Positions 1 to 10,191 of a stretch of 49,125 nt of DNA are shown piece after piece. A program made the translations under genes and the position numbers. This DNA is from Dickeya dianthicola NCPPB 453 (GTDB taxonomy: Bacteria; Pseudomonadota; Gammaproteobacteria; Enterobacterales; Enterobacteriaceae). The notes under the pieces were generated by a model. That model was given only the letters and a program-made list of their open reading frames with translations. It searched no databases and was not told where the DNA came from. The stretch lies in the NCBI RefSeq assembly GCF_000365305.1, contig NZ_CM001841.1:2246770-2295894 (forward strand), in the 5' to 3' direction. Position 1 is the first letter of the stretch. Each line of letters opens with the position of its first letter.

Positions 1-90
1 GTGATGCAGATCGCATTCCCCGTAAAATAATGCTTCCAACCAATCAAGAATGATTGGTTATTATCATCAACCAACCGTTGTCTCTAACAT

Positions 91-118
91 AAAAAGCCCC
101 TGCCGGAAGGCAAGGGCT
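91..118 (-). terminator. Rho-independent terminator of the secreted-protein gene
   Basis: A 10-bp stem (AGCCCCTGCC against GGCAAGGGCT, one wobble or mismatch) closes a GGAA loop. On the minus strand it is followed by a run of five T, and it lies about 25 bp beyond the stop codon of the gene at 142-726. Confidence 0.8.
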
Positions 119-141
119 GAGCTGTCGGGCAAAGAATAGGA

Positions 142-726
142 TTATTTGGCCGCCGCCAGGCTTTTCCCAATCGCCAGAACCGTACTGGCCTGACGCTGCT
201 GGGCCGGCTCAAACATTTTGTTGTCCACCAGCGTCACCGGCTGGATTTCAACGATACGCCCTTTCACCACGGCAGAGCACAGCGAATGCACCACCTGGTC
301 ATTCAAAATGGTCAGCAGGCAACGGAATTTGGGCGCGCCGTCAGCGACCAGTTCCTTTTTTTCCGGCCGAATACGCTGGCGCAACATCTCTTTCTCGGAA
401 CTGGCGACCACAATATCCAGTTCGCTGTTGCCAGCCACCGTCTGCCCATTGGCCAGCGGTGGCATATAAACGGTTACCAGCGCCTTACGTTTGGTTGCGG
501 TATCCACATATTCTCCCTGCACCGAATGCTCTTTCGCATCCACTTCCACTTTCTGCCGTTTCAAACCATCGACAACAGTCGGCAGGGCATCGGCCAGTTG
601 TTGCGAGGTATAACCGGCGATCAGGTCCGGATTACTGTTGTCGGCAAAACCGTTGTCGGCAAAACCATAGAGCGGCACGGTCAGCAACAAGCCACACAGC
701 CCTTTCGTTATCACGCCCTTACTCAT
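142..726 (-). CDS. Secreted protein of unknown function, 194 aa
   Basis: I do not recognise the family. The N-terminus (MSKGVITKGL, then a hydrophobic stretch ending near GFADN) looks like a Sec signal peptide, so the protein is probably periplasmic or exported. The mature part is hydrophilic and has two cysteines (around residues 136 and 150) that could form a disulfide. The codons around the expected cleavage site contain a perfect 15-bp tandem duplication (637-651 and 652-666) that repeats GFADN. The gene has its own terminator and faces away from sodC. The start is supported by a purine-rich stretch (AAGGAGCGAAG) just upstream on the minus strand. The function is unknown. Confidence 0.75.
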   Translation of the reverse strand: MSKGVITKGLCGLLLTVPLYGFADNGFADNSNPDLIAGYTSQQLADALPTVVDGLKRQKVEVDAKEHSVQGEYVDTATKRKALVTVYMPPLANGQTVAGNSELDIVVASSEKEMLRQRIRPEKKELVADGAPKFRCLLTILNDQVVHSLCSAVVKGRIVEIQPVTLVDNKMFEPAQQRQASTVLAIGKSLAAAK

Positions 727-1123
727 ATTCTTCGCTCCTTAAATACGCCTGATTTTTTGATACAAACCATCCCCTGATAACACTATATATCGAATTGTTT
801 TTTTATCAGTGTGATAGCGCCAATTTTTACCGCAATTCGATGGTTTCGGAACGAAATCGGCAATTCAGCGCGACGGCCCGAAACGCAGAGCAGGCGATAC
901 ACATTTTTTGCCGCATTGCCCGATGGCAGGCGACGAACCAATAAGTGACAACGTCACTCAAAAGATTGGCGTGCCATACCACGGGAACTATAGTTTTGTT
1001 GGGTGTCCCGGCACCGCTCAGTCCCCTGCATGGCCGCCGACCGCACGGTGCAGTGAGCCTAGACGTTGAAAACCCAGAGCAACTTTATTGAAAACCCATG
1101 ACAACGGAAAAGAAGGGAACATC
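727..1123. promoter_or_regulatory. Divergent intergenic region between the secreted-protein gene and sodC
   Basis: About 400 bp without a convincing gene. It must hold promoters for both divergent genes. The 11-base word TTGAAAACCCA occurs twice (near 1066 and 1088), just before the sodC ribosome binding site. I cannot assign a sigma factor or a named operator. Confidence 0.4.
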
Positions 1124-1648
1124 ATGAAACTGAAAGCATTGATTCTGTCCAGCCTGTTCGTCAGCGCGGTAGCCAGCGCCGCCAGCACCACGGTAACGCT
1201 AAAAGAGGCGCTGCCGACCGGAGACGGCAATACGCTTGGCGATATCACCATCACCGAAACAGAATACGGTCTGCTGTTCAGCCCCAATCTGAAAGGATTG
1301 CAGCCGGGCATTCACGGCTTCCACGTACATGCCAACGCCAGCTGCGCACCGGGCGAGCAGAACGGCAACAAGGTGCCGGCACTGGCGGCCGGCGGCCATC
1401 TGGACCCACAAAAAACCGGCCGACATCTTGGTCCTTACAACGACAAAGGGCACCTTGGCGACCTGCCGGGGCTGGTGGTCAATGCCGACGGCGCCACCAG
1501 TTACGAGGTGCTGGCGCCGCGGTTAAAATCGCTATCTGAGGTGAAAAACCACGCGCTGATGATTCATACCGGCGGCGATAACTACGCCGATACGCCGAAA
1601 GATCTGGGCGGCGGCGGCATGCGTATCGCCTGCGGCGTTATTCAGTAA
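1124..1648 (+). CDS. sodC: Periplasmic Cu/Zn superoxide dismutase
   Basis: Converts superoxide to hydrogen peroxide and oxygen in the periplasm. The 174-aa protein starts with a signal peptide (MKLKALILSS to VASA). The Cu/Zn ligand motifs appear in order: HVHA, GGHLDP, HLGPYNDKGHLGDLP and the C-terminal GGGGMRIACG. The two conserved cysteines (NASCAPG and RIACG) form the family's intramolecular disulfide. I chose the ATG at 1124 because GAAGGGA precedes it at normal spacing and the signal peptide begins there; an in-frame ATG at 1088 would add 12 residues in front of the signal peptide. In a plant pathogen the enzyme would counter the host oxidative burst. A GC-rich hairpin (1652-1676) follows but lacks a T tract. 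Confidence 0.95.
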   Translation: MKLKALILSSLFVSAVASAASTTVTLKEALPTGDGNTLGDITITETEYGLLFSPNLKGLQPGIHGFHVHANASCAPGEQNGNKVPALAAGGHLDPQKTGRHLGPYNDKGHLGDLPGLVVNADGATSYEVLAPRLKSLSEVKNHALMIHTGGDNYADTPKDLGGGGMRIACGVIQ

Positions 1649-1979
1649 CATGTTGTCGGCCGACGCGGCCGTCAACAGACGTGTCGGCCATCTTTAGTGT
1701 ATTTTCCAGCACATCTTGCTGGCGGTGATGCCCTGAGAAGGCATTTCAATATACATTAGATTATCTCAATTATTTTTTGGTGTTATAACTTGTCATTGTC
1801 GCCACTGACCACCTGAATAACACGGCGGCTATTGTCGATGTGATCCTGTCCGCGGAAATGAATTTCTTGCTTATTCCAGTGGTAGCAGGTGATCGGGATC
1901 ACCCTACGCCCTGACAACATCTCGTAGGATTATCTGGCCTTCCCATTAAATTAATTTAAATATAGGGAGTGGGAATATC
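1649..1979 (+). promoter_or_regulatory. Intergenic region upstream of the FIST chemoreceptor, with a 16-bp palindrome
   Basis: No gene is seen in this 330-bp stretch. A perfect inverted repeat GGTGATC-GG-GATCACC lies at 1888-1903, about 75 bp before the receptor start, and could be an operator for a dimeric regulator. A hairpin at 1652-1676 may weakly end sodC transcription. No clear sigma-28 (flagellar) promoter was found. An AGGGAGTGGGA stretch just before 1980 is the likely ribosome binding site. Confidence 0.4.
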
Positions 1980-3923
1980 ATGTCATCTTTCCTGAGCCAT
2001 ATCGCAATTCCGGGTTTAAAAAGGAACCACCCTGCACGTGGGACCTATCGCTGTGATGCTTTGCCCACCTCGCTGTCAGCCCTCGGGTTACCGTCAAAAC
2101 CGGGGTTACTGTTGGCATTTGTGCCGCCTGAAGCCAATTTTTCGGAGGTCAATCACGCCTGGCAGCGTTTCTCAGCCCCCAATCGCACCGTCATCACCCT
2201 TTCGTCGACTGGCGCATTATGCAGTCAGCGCCATAATTCCACTTACTGCGATATGAATGGCCCGTATGGCAGTTGGCTGTGGATGCCCCAGTCGTTGATC
2301 GCCAAACATGAGGTGCATCTGGTGGATCTGCACATGCATGACAAACCCAGCGCCCGCGTCAGAATTGATGCCATCAGGCAAGAACTGGAGCGTCTGAATG
2401 TCAGTATGCCGCTCTCCTCGGATAACACGTTTGCGCTGATTTATTGTGATGGCCTGGCTGCCTCGGAAGGGTTTCTGATGCAAGCCTGGTATACCTGTCG
2501 TCGTTTCCCCTGTCTGACCATTGGCGGAGCAGCAGGCGGGCGGCTGGATTTCAGCGGAACCTATATTGGTGCTGACAATACCGTGCTACAAGGAAAAGCC
2601 GTGATTGTGTTCTGCCAGATGGCGCCCGGTAAGTCCTTTGCGCCGTTCAAGAGTCAGAACTTTGATCCGACAAAACAAAGCTGGCTGGTGGCGGAGGCCG
2701 ACCCAGTCGCCCGCACGGTTAAGTCCGTCTTTGACGCCAACGGCCATGAGCAACCCATCATTGAGGCCATCGCCTCATGTTTACGTTGTCCGCCCGACCA
2801 AGTCGGCCAGCATCTGACTGGAAAAACCTTTGCGGTTAAAGTCAATGACGAATACTTCGTCCGCTCTGTCGCATCAATTAAAGAAGACCACATTGCCTTT
2901 TTCTGCGATCTGGAGTTTGGCGACCGTCTGTATCTTATGCAGTCAACGGATTTTATCGCCGCAACAGAGCGGGACTGGCAACAGTTCATATCGCAATATG
3001 GTAAACCGGATCTTGTTCTGCTCAACGACTGCGTATTACGCCGGGCTGGCAACACTAGTTTGGAACAGGCCCATTTCTTTGATCAGATCCCCGCGGCGGG
3101 TTTTTCCAGTTTTGGTGAAATTCTGGGCGTGCCGATTAACCAAACGCTGTCTGCACTGGCATTTTTCAGTCGTGACGTTAAAGCGATGACGCATTTCCCG
3201 GTTGAATACGCGGCGTATGCCGGCCACTACGCCCAGCGTGCTTTGCGGCGTTGGGAAGCCTTGCATGACATTCAGTCTGCGGTGGTGAAGCAAGTGGTTG
3301 ATTACGAACAGGCGCTGGCGCCCTTACTCACTGCCATGCCGCAGTTGGAACAGGCGACGCTACGACAAAGCGATACGCTGGATGTGGCCCAAACCAGCAT
3401 TCGTGCGATTAGCGAATCCGCATCAAAAACGCAGGAAGCGCAACTCCGGCTTGAAACCGGACTCAACGATCTGGAGCGTATTTCAAAAGGCATCAGTCAT
3501 ATCACCAGCGGCATCAACGCCATTGCGGATAAAACCAACCTGCTGGCGCTGAATGCGGCGGTGGAAGCCGCACGCGCCGGCGAGGCGGGCCGGGGATTCG
3601 CCGTGGTCGCCGACGAGGTGCGCAAACTGGCCAGCTCATCCAAAGAGCAGGTAGATGCCACCACTCACAGCATCAACGAAGCCGTTCAAACCATCGCGCA
3701 TATCCGCGCCATCGCACAGCAGACGGTAACGACGACAACGCAAATGGCGGATAAAAGTATCTCGGCGTCGGATCAAATCGCCAGCATGAGCGCGGAAACA
3801 GACAAAGATCGGGCCAATATGACGGCCAACCTCGGTAATCTGAAGGATCTTGCCAAAGGAATGGATGCTATGCAGGAGGCCGTTAACCAATTAACTACGC
3901 TGCAAAAACTGGCTTCTTCCTAA
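1980..3923 (+). CDS. Soluble methyl-accepting chemotaxis protein with FIST sensor domain
   Basis: A 647-aa chemoreceptor-type protein. Roughly residues 40-380 look like a FIST sensor (FIST_N then FIST_C; for example the [13 protein letters not shown] and TIGGAAGG segments). The C-terminal part from about residue 430 is a coiled-coil MCP signalling domain. Its highly conserved CheA/CheW-contacting hairpin tip is present ([17 protein letters not shown] followed by [15 protein letters not shown]). I see no signal peptide or transmembrane helix, so it should be a cytoplasmic receptor sensing an internal signal. FIST domains are associated with small ligands such as amino acids, but the ligand here is unknown. 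The signalling domain is short on the far side of the tip (about 95 residues to the end). The gene is monocistronic, between sodC and ogt. Confidence 0.88.
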   Translation: MSSFLSHIAIPGLKRNHPARGTYRCDALPTSLSALGLPSKPGLLLAFVPPEANFSEVNHAWQRFSAPNRTVITLSSTGALCSQRHNSTYCDMNGPYGSWLWMPQSLIAKHEVHLVDLHMHDKPSARVRIDAIRQELERLNVSMPLSSDNTFALIYCDGLAASEGFLMQAWYTCRRFPCLTIGGAAGGRLDFSGTYIGADNTVLQGKAVIVFCQMAPGKSFAPFKSQNFDPTKQSWLVAEADPVARTVKSVFDANGHEQPIIEAIASCLRCPPDQVGQHLTGKTFAVKVNDEYFVRSVASIKEDHIAFFCDLEFGDRLYLMQSTDFIAATERDWQQFISQYGKPDLVLLNDCVLRRAGNTSLEQAHFFDQIPAAGFSSFGEILGVPINQTLSALAFFSRDVKAMTHFPVEYAAYAGHYAQRALRRWEALHDIQSAVVKQVVDYEQALAPLLTAMPQLEQATLRQSDTLDVAQTSIRAISESASKTQEAQLRLETGLNDLERISKGISHITSGINAIADKTNLLALNAAVEAARAGEAGRGFAVVADEVRKLASSSKEQVDATTHSINEAVQTIAHIRAIAQQTVTTTTQMADKSISASDQIASMSAETDKDRANMTANLGNLKDLAKGMDAMQEAVNQLTTLQKLASS

Positions 3924-4105
3924 AACCAGTCGGCAACCGGAGGCGGCGGTCGCTTTCCCCAGGCACCGCTTCCGGCGCGTTACCTGAAAAAATCATGCAG
4001 TTTTTATGTGACAGGCGCCGTTATTAAAGCGACAATGCCCATCACGCTTAAATCAGGTTACTACCTCGTCATCGTCATTGACTGGCGTTTCACTACACGA
4101 TATCC

Positions 4106-4645
4106 ATGCAAACATTTTTATTCGACACGCTACCAACCCCTATAGGGGAATTATTATTGATTGCCGATGAAAATTATCATCTTAGGGCAGTGGAATGGCG
4201 TGAGTATGAAGAAAAATTATATCAATCTCTGAATAAGCGTTATCGTCACGATCCATTCGTGTTAAAAACCTGTAATAACCCAGGCGGATTAACCGATACT
4301 CTGCACGCCTATTTCGCCGGCGACCTGCATATCATTGAAACGTTGCCAGTCGCTGCCGCCGGTACCGACTTTCAGCGCCAGGTATGGCAGGCGCTTCGCA
4401 CTATATCCTGCGGGAGCACAACAACTTACGGCGAGCTGGCCGCCAGACTCGGCCAACCGGGCGCCGCACGTGCCGTTGGTCTGGCCAATGGCGCCAACCC
4501 GATCAGTATCGTGGTCCCCTGCCATCGTGTCATCGGCGCGCAAGGCGCGCTCACCGGTTATGCCGGCGGCATTCATCGTAAACAATGGCTATTAACCCAC
4601 GAAGGGTATTTGCCACCGCAGAATTTATTCAATACCAGCCATTAA
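4106..4645 (+). CDS. ogt: Methylated-DNA--protein-cysteine S-methyltransferase (Ogt)
   Basis: Repairs O6-alkylguanine and O4-alkylthymine by irreversible transfer of the alkyl group to its own cysteine. The 179-aa length matches Ogt rather than the longer Ada. The active-site motif VVPCHRVIG is present with the acceptor at Cys139. The upstream DNA-binding segment (GSTTTYGELAARLGQPGAARAVG) and the downstream LTGYAGG loop are also conserved. Its position directly before fnr and uspE is the standard enterobacterial order. The gene body is more AT-rich in its first 150 bases than later. Confidence 0.93.
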   Translation: MQTFLFDTLPTPIGELLLIADENYHLRAVEWREYEEKLYQSLNKRYRHDPFVLKTCNNPGGLTDTLHAYFAGDLHIIETLPVAAAGTDFQRQVWQALRTISCGSTTTYGELAARLGQPGAARAVGLANGANPISIVVPCHRVIGAQGALTGYAGGIHRKQWLLTHEGYLPPQNLFNTSH

Positions 4646-4773
4646 CTTACCGTGATGACCTGCCCGCCGGGTAAAAAATCCGCGTGTGATGGTAAAAATA
4701 TTAATAAGCTCACTATTTATTGGTCAGTTCCAGAGATAGCAGATCTTATCAGACCCAATAAAAGCTGTTAAAA

Positions 4774-4787
4774 TTGACCGATATCAA
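4774..4787 (+). promoter_or_regulatory. FNR-binding site upstream of fnr
   Basis: TTGAC-CGAT-ATCAA differs by one base from the FNR consensus TTGAT-N4-ATCAA. It lies about 20-35 bp before the fnr start codon, a position consistent with the known negative autoregulation of fnr in E. coli. Confidence 0.75.
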
Positions 4788-4807
4788 TTATCGCCTGAGT
4801 AATGTCT

Positions 4808-5560
4808 ATGATTCCTGAAAAGCGAATAATCCGACGCATTCAGTCTGGCGGTTGCGCAATCCATTGCCAGGACTGCAGCATCAGCCAGCTCTGTATTCCT
4901 TTTACGCTGAACGAGCATGAACTTGACCAGCTCGACAACATCATCGAAAGGAAGAAACCCATCCAGAAAGGGCAAGCGTTATTCAAGGCCGGTGATGAAC
5001 TGAAATCGCTGTACGCCATCCGCTCAGGCACCATCAAAAGCTACACCATCACCGAACAGGGTGATGAACAGATAACCGGTTTTCATCTGGCGGGCGATCT
5101 GGTCGGGTTTGACGCCATCGGCAATGCCCAGCATCCCAGCTTTGCTCAGGCGCTGGAAACGTCTATGGTGTGCGAGATTCCGTTTGAAACGCTGGATGAC
5201 CTGTCCGGCAAAATGCCCAATCTGCGTCAGCAGATGATGCGGCTGATGAGCGGCGAAATCCGTGGCGATCAGGACATGATCCTGCTGTTGTCGAAGAAAA
5301 ATGCCGAAGAGCGGCTGGCGGCGTTCATCTACAACCTCTCCCGCCGTTTCGCCCAGCGTGGCTTCTCGCCCCGCGAATTCCGCCTCACCATGACCCGCGG
5401 CGACATCGGCAACTATCTTGGCCTGACGGTGGAAACCATCAGTCGCCTGCTCGGTCGTTTCCAAAAAAGCGGTATGCTGGCGGTGAAAGGCAAGTACATC
5501 ACTATCGAAAATACCGAGACGCTGGCCGAACTGGCCGGCTCGTCACGCACTAAAGCTTAG
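4808..5560 (+). CDS. fnr: Oxygen-sensing transcriptional regulator FNR
   Basis: Global regulator of the aerobic/anaerobic switch; its [4Fe-4S] cluster is lost in oxygen. Counting from MIPEK gives 250 aa. The cluster ligands fall at Cys20, Cys23, Cys29 and Cys122, with Cys16 also present, exactly as in E. coli. A cAMP-fold sensory domain, a dimer helix ([15 protein letters not shown]) and a C-terminal helix-turn-helix ([23 protein letters not shown]) follow. An in-frame ATG at 4802 would add Met-Ser; I prefer 4808 because it reproduces the E. coli length and cysteine numbering. An FNR box lies immediately upstream and a strong hairpin terminator downstream. The C-terminal tail differs from E. 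coli, which is normal for the family. Confidence 0.97.
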   Translation: MIPEKRIIRRIQSGGCAIHCQDCSISQLCIPFTLNEHELDQLDNIIERKKPIQKGQALFKAGDELKSLYAIRSGTIKSYTITEQGDEQITGFHLAGDLVGFDAIGNAQHPSFAQALETSMVCEIPFETLDDLSGKMPNLRQQMMRLMSGEIRGDQDMILLLSKKNAEERLAAFIYNLSRRFAQRGFSPREFRLTMTRGDIGNYLGLTVETISRLLGRFQKSGMLAVKGKYITIENTETLAELAGSSRTKA

Positions 5561-5574
5561 CACCGCCTCCCTCA

Positions 5575-5612
5575 GGCCGGATCAATGATTGCTCTGAATT
5601 ATTGATCCGGCC
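5575..5612 (+). terminator. Hairpin terminator after fnr
   Basis: A perfect 12-bp stem (GGCCGGATCAAT against ATTGATCCGGCC) with a 14-nt loop lies 15 bp after the fnr stop. No long T tract follows, so it may act as an mRNA 3' stabiliser as much as a terminator. Confidence 0.6.
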
Positions 5613-5693
5613 GTCATCACCAGTTGTTCAAAGCGATTTCCTTGCGTTACTCTTAACGAGCAGGCTGCAGAGTGACAGCCAACAGGAGGAGCT

Positions 5694-6659
5694 ATGGCGA
5701 AGTATCAGAATTTACTGGTAGCTATCGACCCTAATCAGGATGACCAGCCCGCGTTACGGCGGGCCGTTTATCTGGTCCAGCGACTTGGTGGCCGTATCAA
5801 GGCATTTTTGCCTATCTACGATTTTTCCTACGAAATGACCACCCTGCTCTCTCCGGATGAAAGAATAGAGATGAGACAAGGGGTTATCGCCCAACGAACC
5901 GAATGGATTGCGGAACAGTGTAAATACTATCTTGATGCGGGAATCGTTATCGATATCAAGGTGGTCTGGCATAACAAACCTTATGAAGCCATGATTCAGG
6001 AGGTGATTGCCGGTAAACACGATTTATTGCTCAAAATGGCCCATCAGCACGACCGGCTGGAAGCGGTGATTTTCACCCCCACCGACTGGCAGCTGTTACG
6101 TAAATGTCCCTGCCCGGTCTGGATGGTAAAAGATCAGCCGTGGCCGGAAGATGGCTGTGCGCTAGTCGCAGTCAATCTGGCCAGCGAAGACCCGTATCAC
6201 GATCCGCTCAACATCAAACTGGTGTCGGAAACGTTGGATCTGGCTCGCCAGGTTAACCAAACAGAGGTCCATCTGGTCGGCGCCTATCCGGTCACCCCCA
6301 TCAATATCGCCATCGAATTGCCTGATTTCGACCCCGGCGTTTACAATGGCGCCATTCGCGGCCAGCACCTGCTGGCGATGAAATCACTGCGACAGAAATT
6401 CAACCTGGACGAACGGGTTACCCATGTGGAAAAAGGGCTGCCGGAAGAAGTTATTCCCGATCTGGCGGAACATTTGCGAGCTGGCGTGGTGGTGCTGGGG
6501 TCACTGGGGCGAACCGGTCTGTCCGCCGCGTTCATCGGCAACACGGTGGAACATGTTATTGACCATCTGACATGCGATCTGCTGGCTATCAAGCCGGACG
6601 ATTTTGTCTCTCCGGTGACTCAGCAGGGAGAAGCCGGCAATTCGGCTGAAAAGGTCTGA
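5694..6659 (+). CDS. uspE: Universal stress protein UspE (tandem Usp domains)
   Basis: A 321-aa cytoplasmic protein with two Usp domains (about residues 3-150 and 155-305). The second ends in the family signature [19 protein letters not shown], a nucleotide-binding-loop-like segment. UspE proteins are linked to stress resistance, motility and aggregation in enterobacteria. The start is supported by a strong AGGAGGA ribosome binding site 7 bases upstream. The gene sits directly downstream of fnr as in E. coli, but a hairpin separates them, so it probably has its own promoter. Confidence 0.94.
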   Translation: MAKYQNLLVAIDPNQDDQPALRRAVYLVQRLGGRIKAFLPIYDFSYEMTTLLSPDERIEMRQGVIAQRTEWIAEQCKYYLDAGIVIDIKVVWHNKPYEAMIQEVIAGKHDLLLKMAHQHDRLEAVIFTPTDWQLLRKCPCPVWMVKDQPWPEDGCALVAVNLASEDPYHDPLNIKLVSETLDLARQVNQTEVHLVGAYPVTPINIAIELPDFDPGVYNGAIRGQHLLAMKSLRQKFNLDERVTHVEKGLPEEVIPDLAEHLRAGVVVLGSLGRTGLSAAFIGNTVEHVIDHLTCDLLAIKPDDFVSPVTQQGEAGNSAEKV

Positions 6660-6684
6660 CGGCTATTGCTCATACCCTCAAATA

Positions 6685-6712
6685 ACAACAGGGGCCAGAC
6701 GGCCCCTGTTGT
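6685..6712. terminator. Bidirectional hairpin between uspE and pntB
   Basis: A perfect 12-bp stem (ACAACAGGGGCC against GGCCCCTGTTGT) with an AGAC loop lies between two convergent genes. T-rich tails are weak on both sides. Confidence 0.65.
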
Positions 6713-6748
6713 GTTCCTGCGGTTGATCGCCTTCTGGCGGCATCAAAC

Positions 6749-8137
6749 TTACAGCGCTTTCAGAATCGCCTGAACGCTTTCCTTGGCGTCGCCAAACAAC
6801 ATCTCCGTATTTTCCTTAAAGAACAACGGGTTTTGCACACCGGCATAGCCGGTATTCATCGACCGTTTGAACACGATAACGTTTTGCGCTTTCCACACTT
6901 CCAGCACCGGCATACCGGCAATCGGGCTGTGCGGATCTTCCTGCGCCGCCGGATTGACGGTGTCGTTGGCGCCAATCACCAGTACGGTGTCGGTATCGGT
7001 GAAATCATCATTGATTTCATCCATTTCCAGTACGATGTCGTAAGGAACCTTGGCTTCCGCCAGCAGAACGTTCATATGTCCAGGCAAACGCCCGGCGACC
7101 GGGTGAATACCGAAACGCACGTTGATGCCGCGTGCCCGCAGTTTGGCGGTAATGTCATGCACCGGGTACTGCGCCTGCGCCACCGCCATGCCGTACCCCG
7201 GCGTAATGATCACCGACGTGGAGTTTTTCAGCAGTTCCGCCACCTCTTCCGCCGAGGTTTCACGATGTTCGCCAACCGCGTCATCACTGCCAGTGGAGGA
7301 ACCGTCGGTACCGAAACCGCCGGCAATCACGCTAATGAACGACCGGTTCATCGCCTTACACATGATGTAGGACAGAATGGCGCCGGAAGAGCCCACCAGC
7401 GCACCGGTGACGATCAACAGATCGTTGCTCAGCATGAAGCCAGCGGCTGCCGCGGCCCAACCTGAATAGGAGTTCAGCATGGACACCACCACCGGCATGT
7501 CCGCGCCGCCGATAGACGCCACCAGATGCCAGCCAAACGCCAGCGCAATCAGTGTCATCAGCAACAGCGCAAACACCTGCATTGCTACGCTGCCGGTTTT
7601 GACAAACGCCAGCAACAGTAGGAATGACAATACCAGCGCCAGCAGATTCAGCTTATGGCGGTTAGGCAACATCAGCGGTTTGGATGAAATCAGACCGCGT
7701 AGTTTGCCAAACGCGACGATCGAGCCGGTAAAGGTCACCGCACCGATGAAAATCCCCAGAAACACTTCGGTCAGATGGATATTTTCCATGATCGGGTCAG
7801 CAATATCGCCTTCGCCGATAAAGCTGTTGAAACCGACCAGCACCGCCGCCAGACCGACAAAGCTGTGCAGAATCGCCACCAGTTCCGGCATCTCGGTCAT
7901 TTCCACCTTGCGAGCCAGATACACGCCGATAGCGCCGCCAATCGCCATTGCCGCGATGACCCACCCCACGTTGCCGGCGTTCGGCCCCAGAATGGTTGCC
8001 AACAGCGCAATTGTCATCCCACTCATGCCGAAAATGTTCCCCTGACGGGACGTCTCGTGTTTGGATAAGCCAGCCAGGCTGAAAATAAACAAAATTGCAG
8101 CAACGATATACGCTGCCGTCACTAATCCTCCAGACAT
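6749..8137 (-). CDS. pntB: NAD(P) transhydrogenase subunit beta
   Basis: Membrane and NADP(H)-binding subunit of the proton-translocating transhydrogenase, which makes NADPH from NADH using the proton gradient. The 462-aa length is standard. The first ~260 residues contain about nine hydrophobic segments. The C-terminal domain III binds NADP(H); visible motifs include [30 protein letters not shown] and [14 protein letters not shown]. It follows pntA with a 10-bp gap on the same strand, so the two are one operon. Confidence 0.97.
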   Translation of the reverse strand: MSGGLVTAAYIVAAILFIFSLAGLSKHETSRQGNIFGMSGMTIALLATILGPNAGNVGWVIAAMAIGGAIGVYLARKVEMTEMPELVAILHSFVGLAAVLVGFNSFIGEGDIADPIMENIHLTEVFLGIFIGAVTFTGSIVAFGKLRGLISSKPLMLPNRHKLNLLALVLSFLLLLAFVKTGSVAMQVFALLLMTLIALAFGWHLVASIGGADMPVVVSMLNSYSGWAAAAAGFMLSNDLLIVTGALVGSSGAILSYIMCKAMNRSFISVIAGGFGTDGSSTGSDDAVGEHRETSAEEVAELLKNSTSVIITPGYGMAVAQAQYPVHDITAKLRARGINVRFGIHPVAGRLPGHMNVLLAEAKVPYDIVLEMDEINDDFTDTDTVLVIGANDTVNPAAQEDPHSPIAGMPVLEVWKAQNVIVFKRSMNTGYAGVQNPLFFKENTEMLFGDAKESVQAILKAL

Positions 8138-8147
8138 CCGTTACTCC

Positions 8148-9680
8148 TTAATTTCTGCGGAACATTTTCAGCATGCGCTGAGTGACGGTAAACCCGCCGA
8201 AAATATTGATGCTGGCAATCAGCACGGCGATGAACGAGAGGAATGATACCCACCCACCATGCCCAATTTGCAACAACGCGCCCACCACAATAATGCCGGA
8301 AATGGCATTGGTGACCGACATCAACGGCGTATGCAGCGCGTGACTGACGTTCCAGACCACGTAGTACCCAACCACGCAAGACAGCGCAAACACGGTGAAG
8401 TGCGACAGGAACTCTTTCGGCGCCACATTCGCCAGCCAGCCAAACAGCACAATAGCGATAGCGATGAAAATGAATTTTCTCCAGAGCGGCGCGGGCGTAG
8501 CATCCTTCTGCGCAATGGCCGCGGCGGCCGGTTTGGCCTGTTGCGGCTGAGCGGAAACCTGAATCGGCGGCGCCGGCCAGGTGATTTCACCGGCCTTGAT
8601 AACCGTCACGCCACGGATGACGTTGTCGTCGAAATCGATATCAATCTCGCCGTTTTTCTCTTTGCACAGCAGTTTCAACAGGTTAACCAGATTGGTGCCA
8701 TACAGCTGTGAAGATTGCGTCGGCAACCGGCTCGGCAGATCGGTATAACCGATGATTTTCACGCCATTTTCCGTCACCGTGACCCGATCGGCGACGGTCA
8801 ACTCGCAGTTGCCGCCGGTCAGGGCCGCCAGGTCGACAATCACGCTGCCGGGCTTCATGCCCTGCACCATCTCTTTGGTGATCAGCCGCGGCGCCGGTTT
8901 ACCAGGAATCAGCGCGGTGGTGACAATAATATCCACCTCTTGCGCCTGCGCTGCGAACAATGCCATTTCAGCCTTGATAAAGGCTTCAGACATCACCTTG
9001 GCATAGCCGTCGCCACTGCCGGCGTCTTCTTCGAATTCCAGTTCCAGGAACTCGGCGCCCATGCTTTTAACCTGCTCTTTCACTTCCGGACGGGTATCAA
9101 ACGCACGCACAATGGCGCCCAGACTGCCTGCGGCGCCAACCGCGGCCAGACCAGCCACACCGGCGCCGATAATCAGCACTTTGGCGGGCGGCACCTTGCC
9201 TGCCGCCGTGATCTGGCCGGTGAAGAAACGCCCGAATTCATGTGCGGCTTCAACAATGGCGCGATAGCCGGCAATGTTCGCCATCGAGCTCAGCGCATCC
9301 ATAGACTGGGCGCGCGAAATACGGGGAACGGAGTCCATCGCCAGCACCGTTACCTGGCGCGCCGCCAGCGTTTCCAGCAATGCCGGGTTTTGTGCCGGCC
9401 AGACGAAGCTGATAATCGTGCTGCCAGCACGGGTCAGTTCCACTTCCTCATCCAGCGGGGCGTTAACCTTGAGCAGGATATCGCTCTGCCAGACAGCCGC
9501 CGTATCCAGAATCGTCGCGCCGGCTTGCTCGTAAGCCGCATCATCAAAACTGGCGAGCTTTCCAGCCCCACGCTCAATGGCGACCTCAAAGCCCAGTTTC
9601 AGCAGTTGCTCCACCGTTTTTGGCGTGGCTGCGACACGGGCTTCATTGGCCAACCTCTCTTTTGGTACACCAATACGCAT
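8148..9680 (-). CDS. pntA: NAD(P) transhydrogenase subunit alpha
   Basis: NAD(H)-binding subunit of the PntAB transhydrogenase in the inner membrane. The 510-aa protein begins MRIGVPKE as in E. coli. Domain I carries the dinucleotide-binding segment [21 protein letters not shown] (about residue 170) and the mobile-loop region near residue 235. The last ~100 residues contain the membrane helices, after an alanine/proline-rich linker ([15 protein letters not shown]). It is divergent from ydgH, the same arrangement as in E. coli. Confidence 0.97.
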   Translation of the reverse strand: MRIGVPKERLANEARVAATPKTVEQLLKLGFEVAIERGAGKLASFDDAAYEQAGATILDTAAVWQSDILLKVNAPLDEEVELTRAGSTIISFVWPAQNPALLETLAARQVTVLAMDSVPRISRAQSMDALSSMANIAGYRAIVEAAHEFGRFFTGQITAAGKVPPAKVLIIGAGVAGLAAVGAAGSLGAIVRAFDTRPEVKEQVKSMGAEFLELEFEEDAGSGDGYAKVMSEAFIKAEMALFAAQAQEVDIIVTTALIPGKPAPRLITKEMVQGMKPGSVIVDLAALTGGNCELTVADRVTVTENGVKIIGYTDLPSRLPTQSSQLYGTNLVNLLKLLCKEKNGEIDIDFDDNVIRGVTVIKAGEITWPAPPIQVSAQPQQAKPAAAAIAQKDATPAPLWRKFIFIAIAIVLFGWLANVAPKEFLSHFTVFALSCVVGYYVVWNVSHALHTPLMSVTNAISGIIVVGALLQIGHGGWVSFLSFIAVLIASINIFGGFTVTQRMLKMFRRN

Positions 9681-10191
9681 TGTGAATCCCTTTTCGTTGT
9701 CACGAAGGTTTTTATCTAGGTTATGTCAATCACATGAAAACTAACTTGCCGCCGTTGCCAGCACCCTCAGCGATAGCGATAAGTCTCTTTATAACCTACT
9801 TAAAATGGAATTAATGATCCACCGCTAAAACCATTAGGTTCTAAAAGCAGAATTTTGGCAGGCGACGATGGTTATTTATGGTCAAAAATCACAACTAAAA
9901 CAGATTTTTTTAACATTATTACCATAGCAATGTTTCGAGCCACTTCACAAAAAAGTCCTGTTAACGCTTTGTTAAAGACATCAACCCTGATAAATATCAT
10001 TTATAAAAGCAATTCGATTATTAATGGTGATTATTTGCACTTTTCTCTTCTGCTATCATTAGCCCGGCGGTTTTGCAGAATTTGGCTTAAAATGCAGAGG
10101 CATAACGCCAGGTTCCATGCCATAATCAGCGGCTACCACAAAAGATGGCTTGGTATGTATTTACCGTATGCGTCAGGCGAAAGGATTTTTT
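9681..10191. promoter_or_regulatory. Divergent promoter region of pntAB and ydgH
   Basis: About 510 bp, notably AT-rich between 9880 and 10070. It should contain the promoters of both divergent units. A plus-strand open frame at 9855-10208 has no ribosome binding site, no family likeness, and overlaps the ydgH start, so I do not call it a gene. No named operator is certain. Confidence 0.4.
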
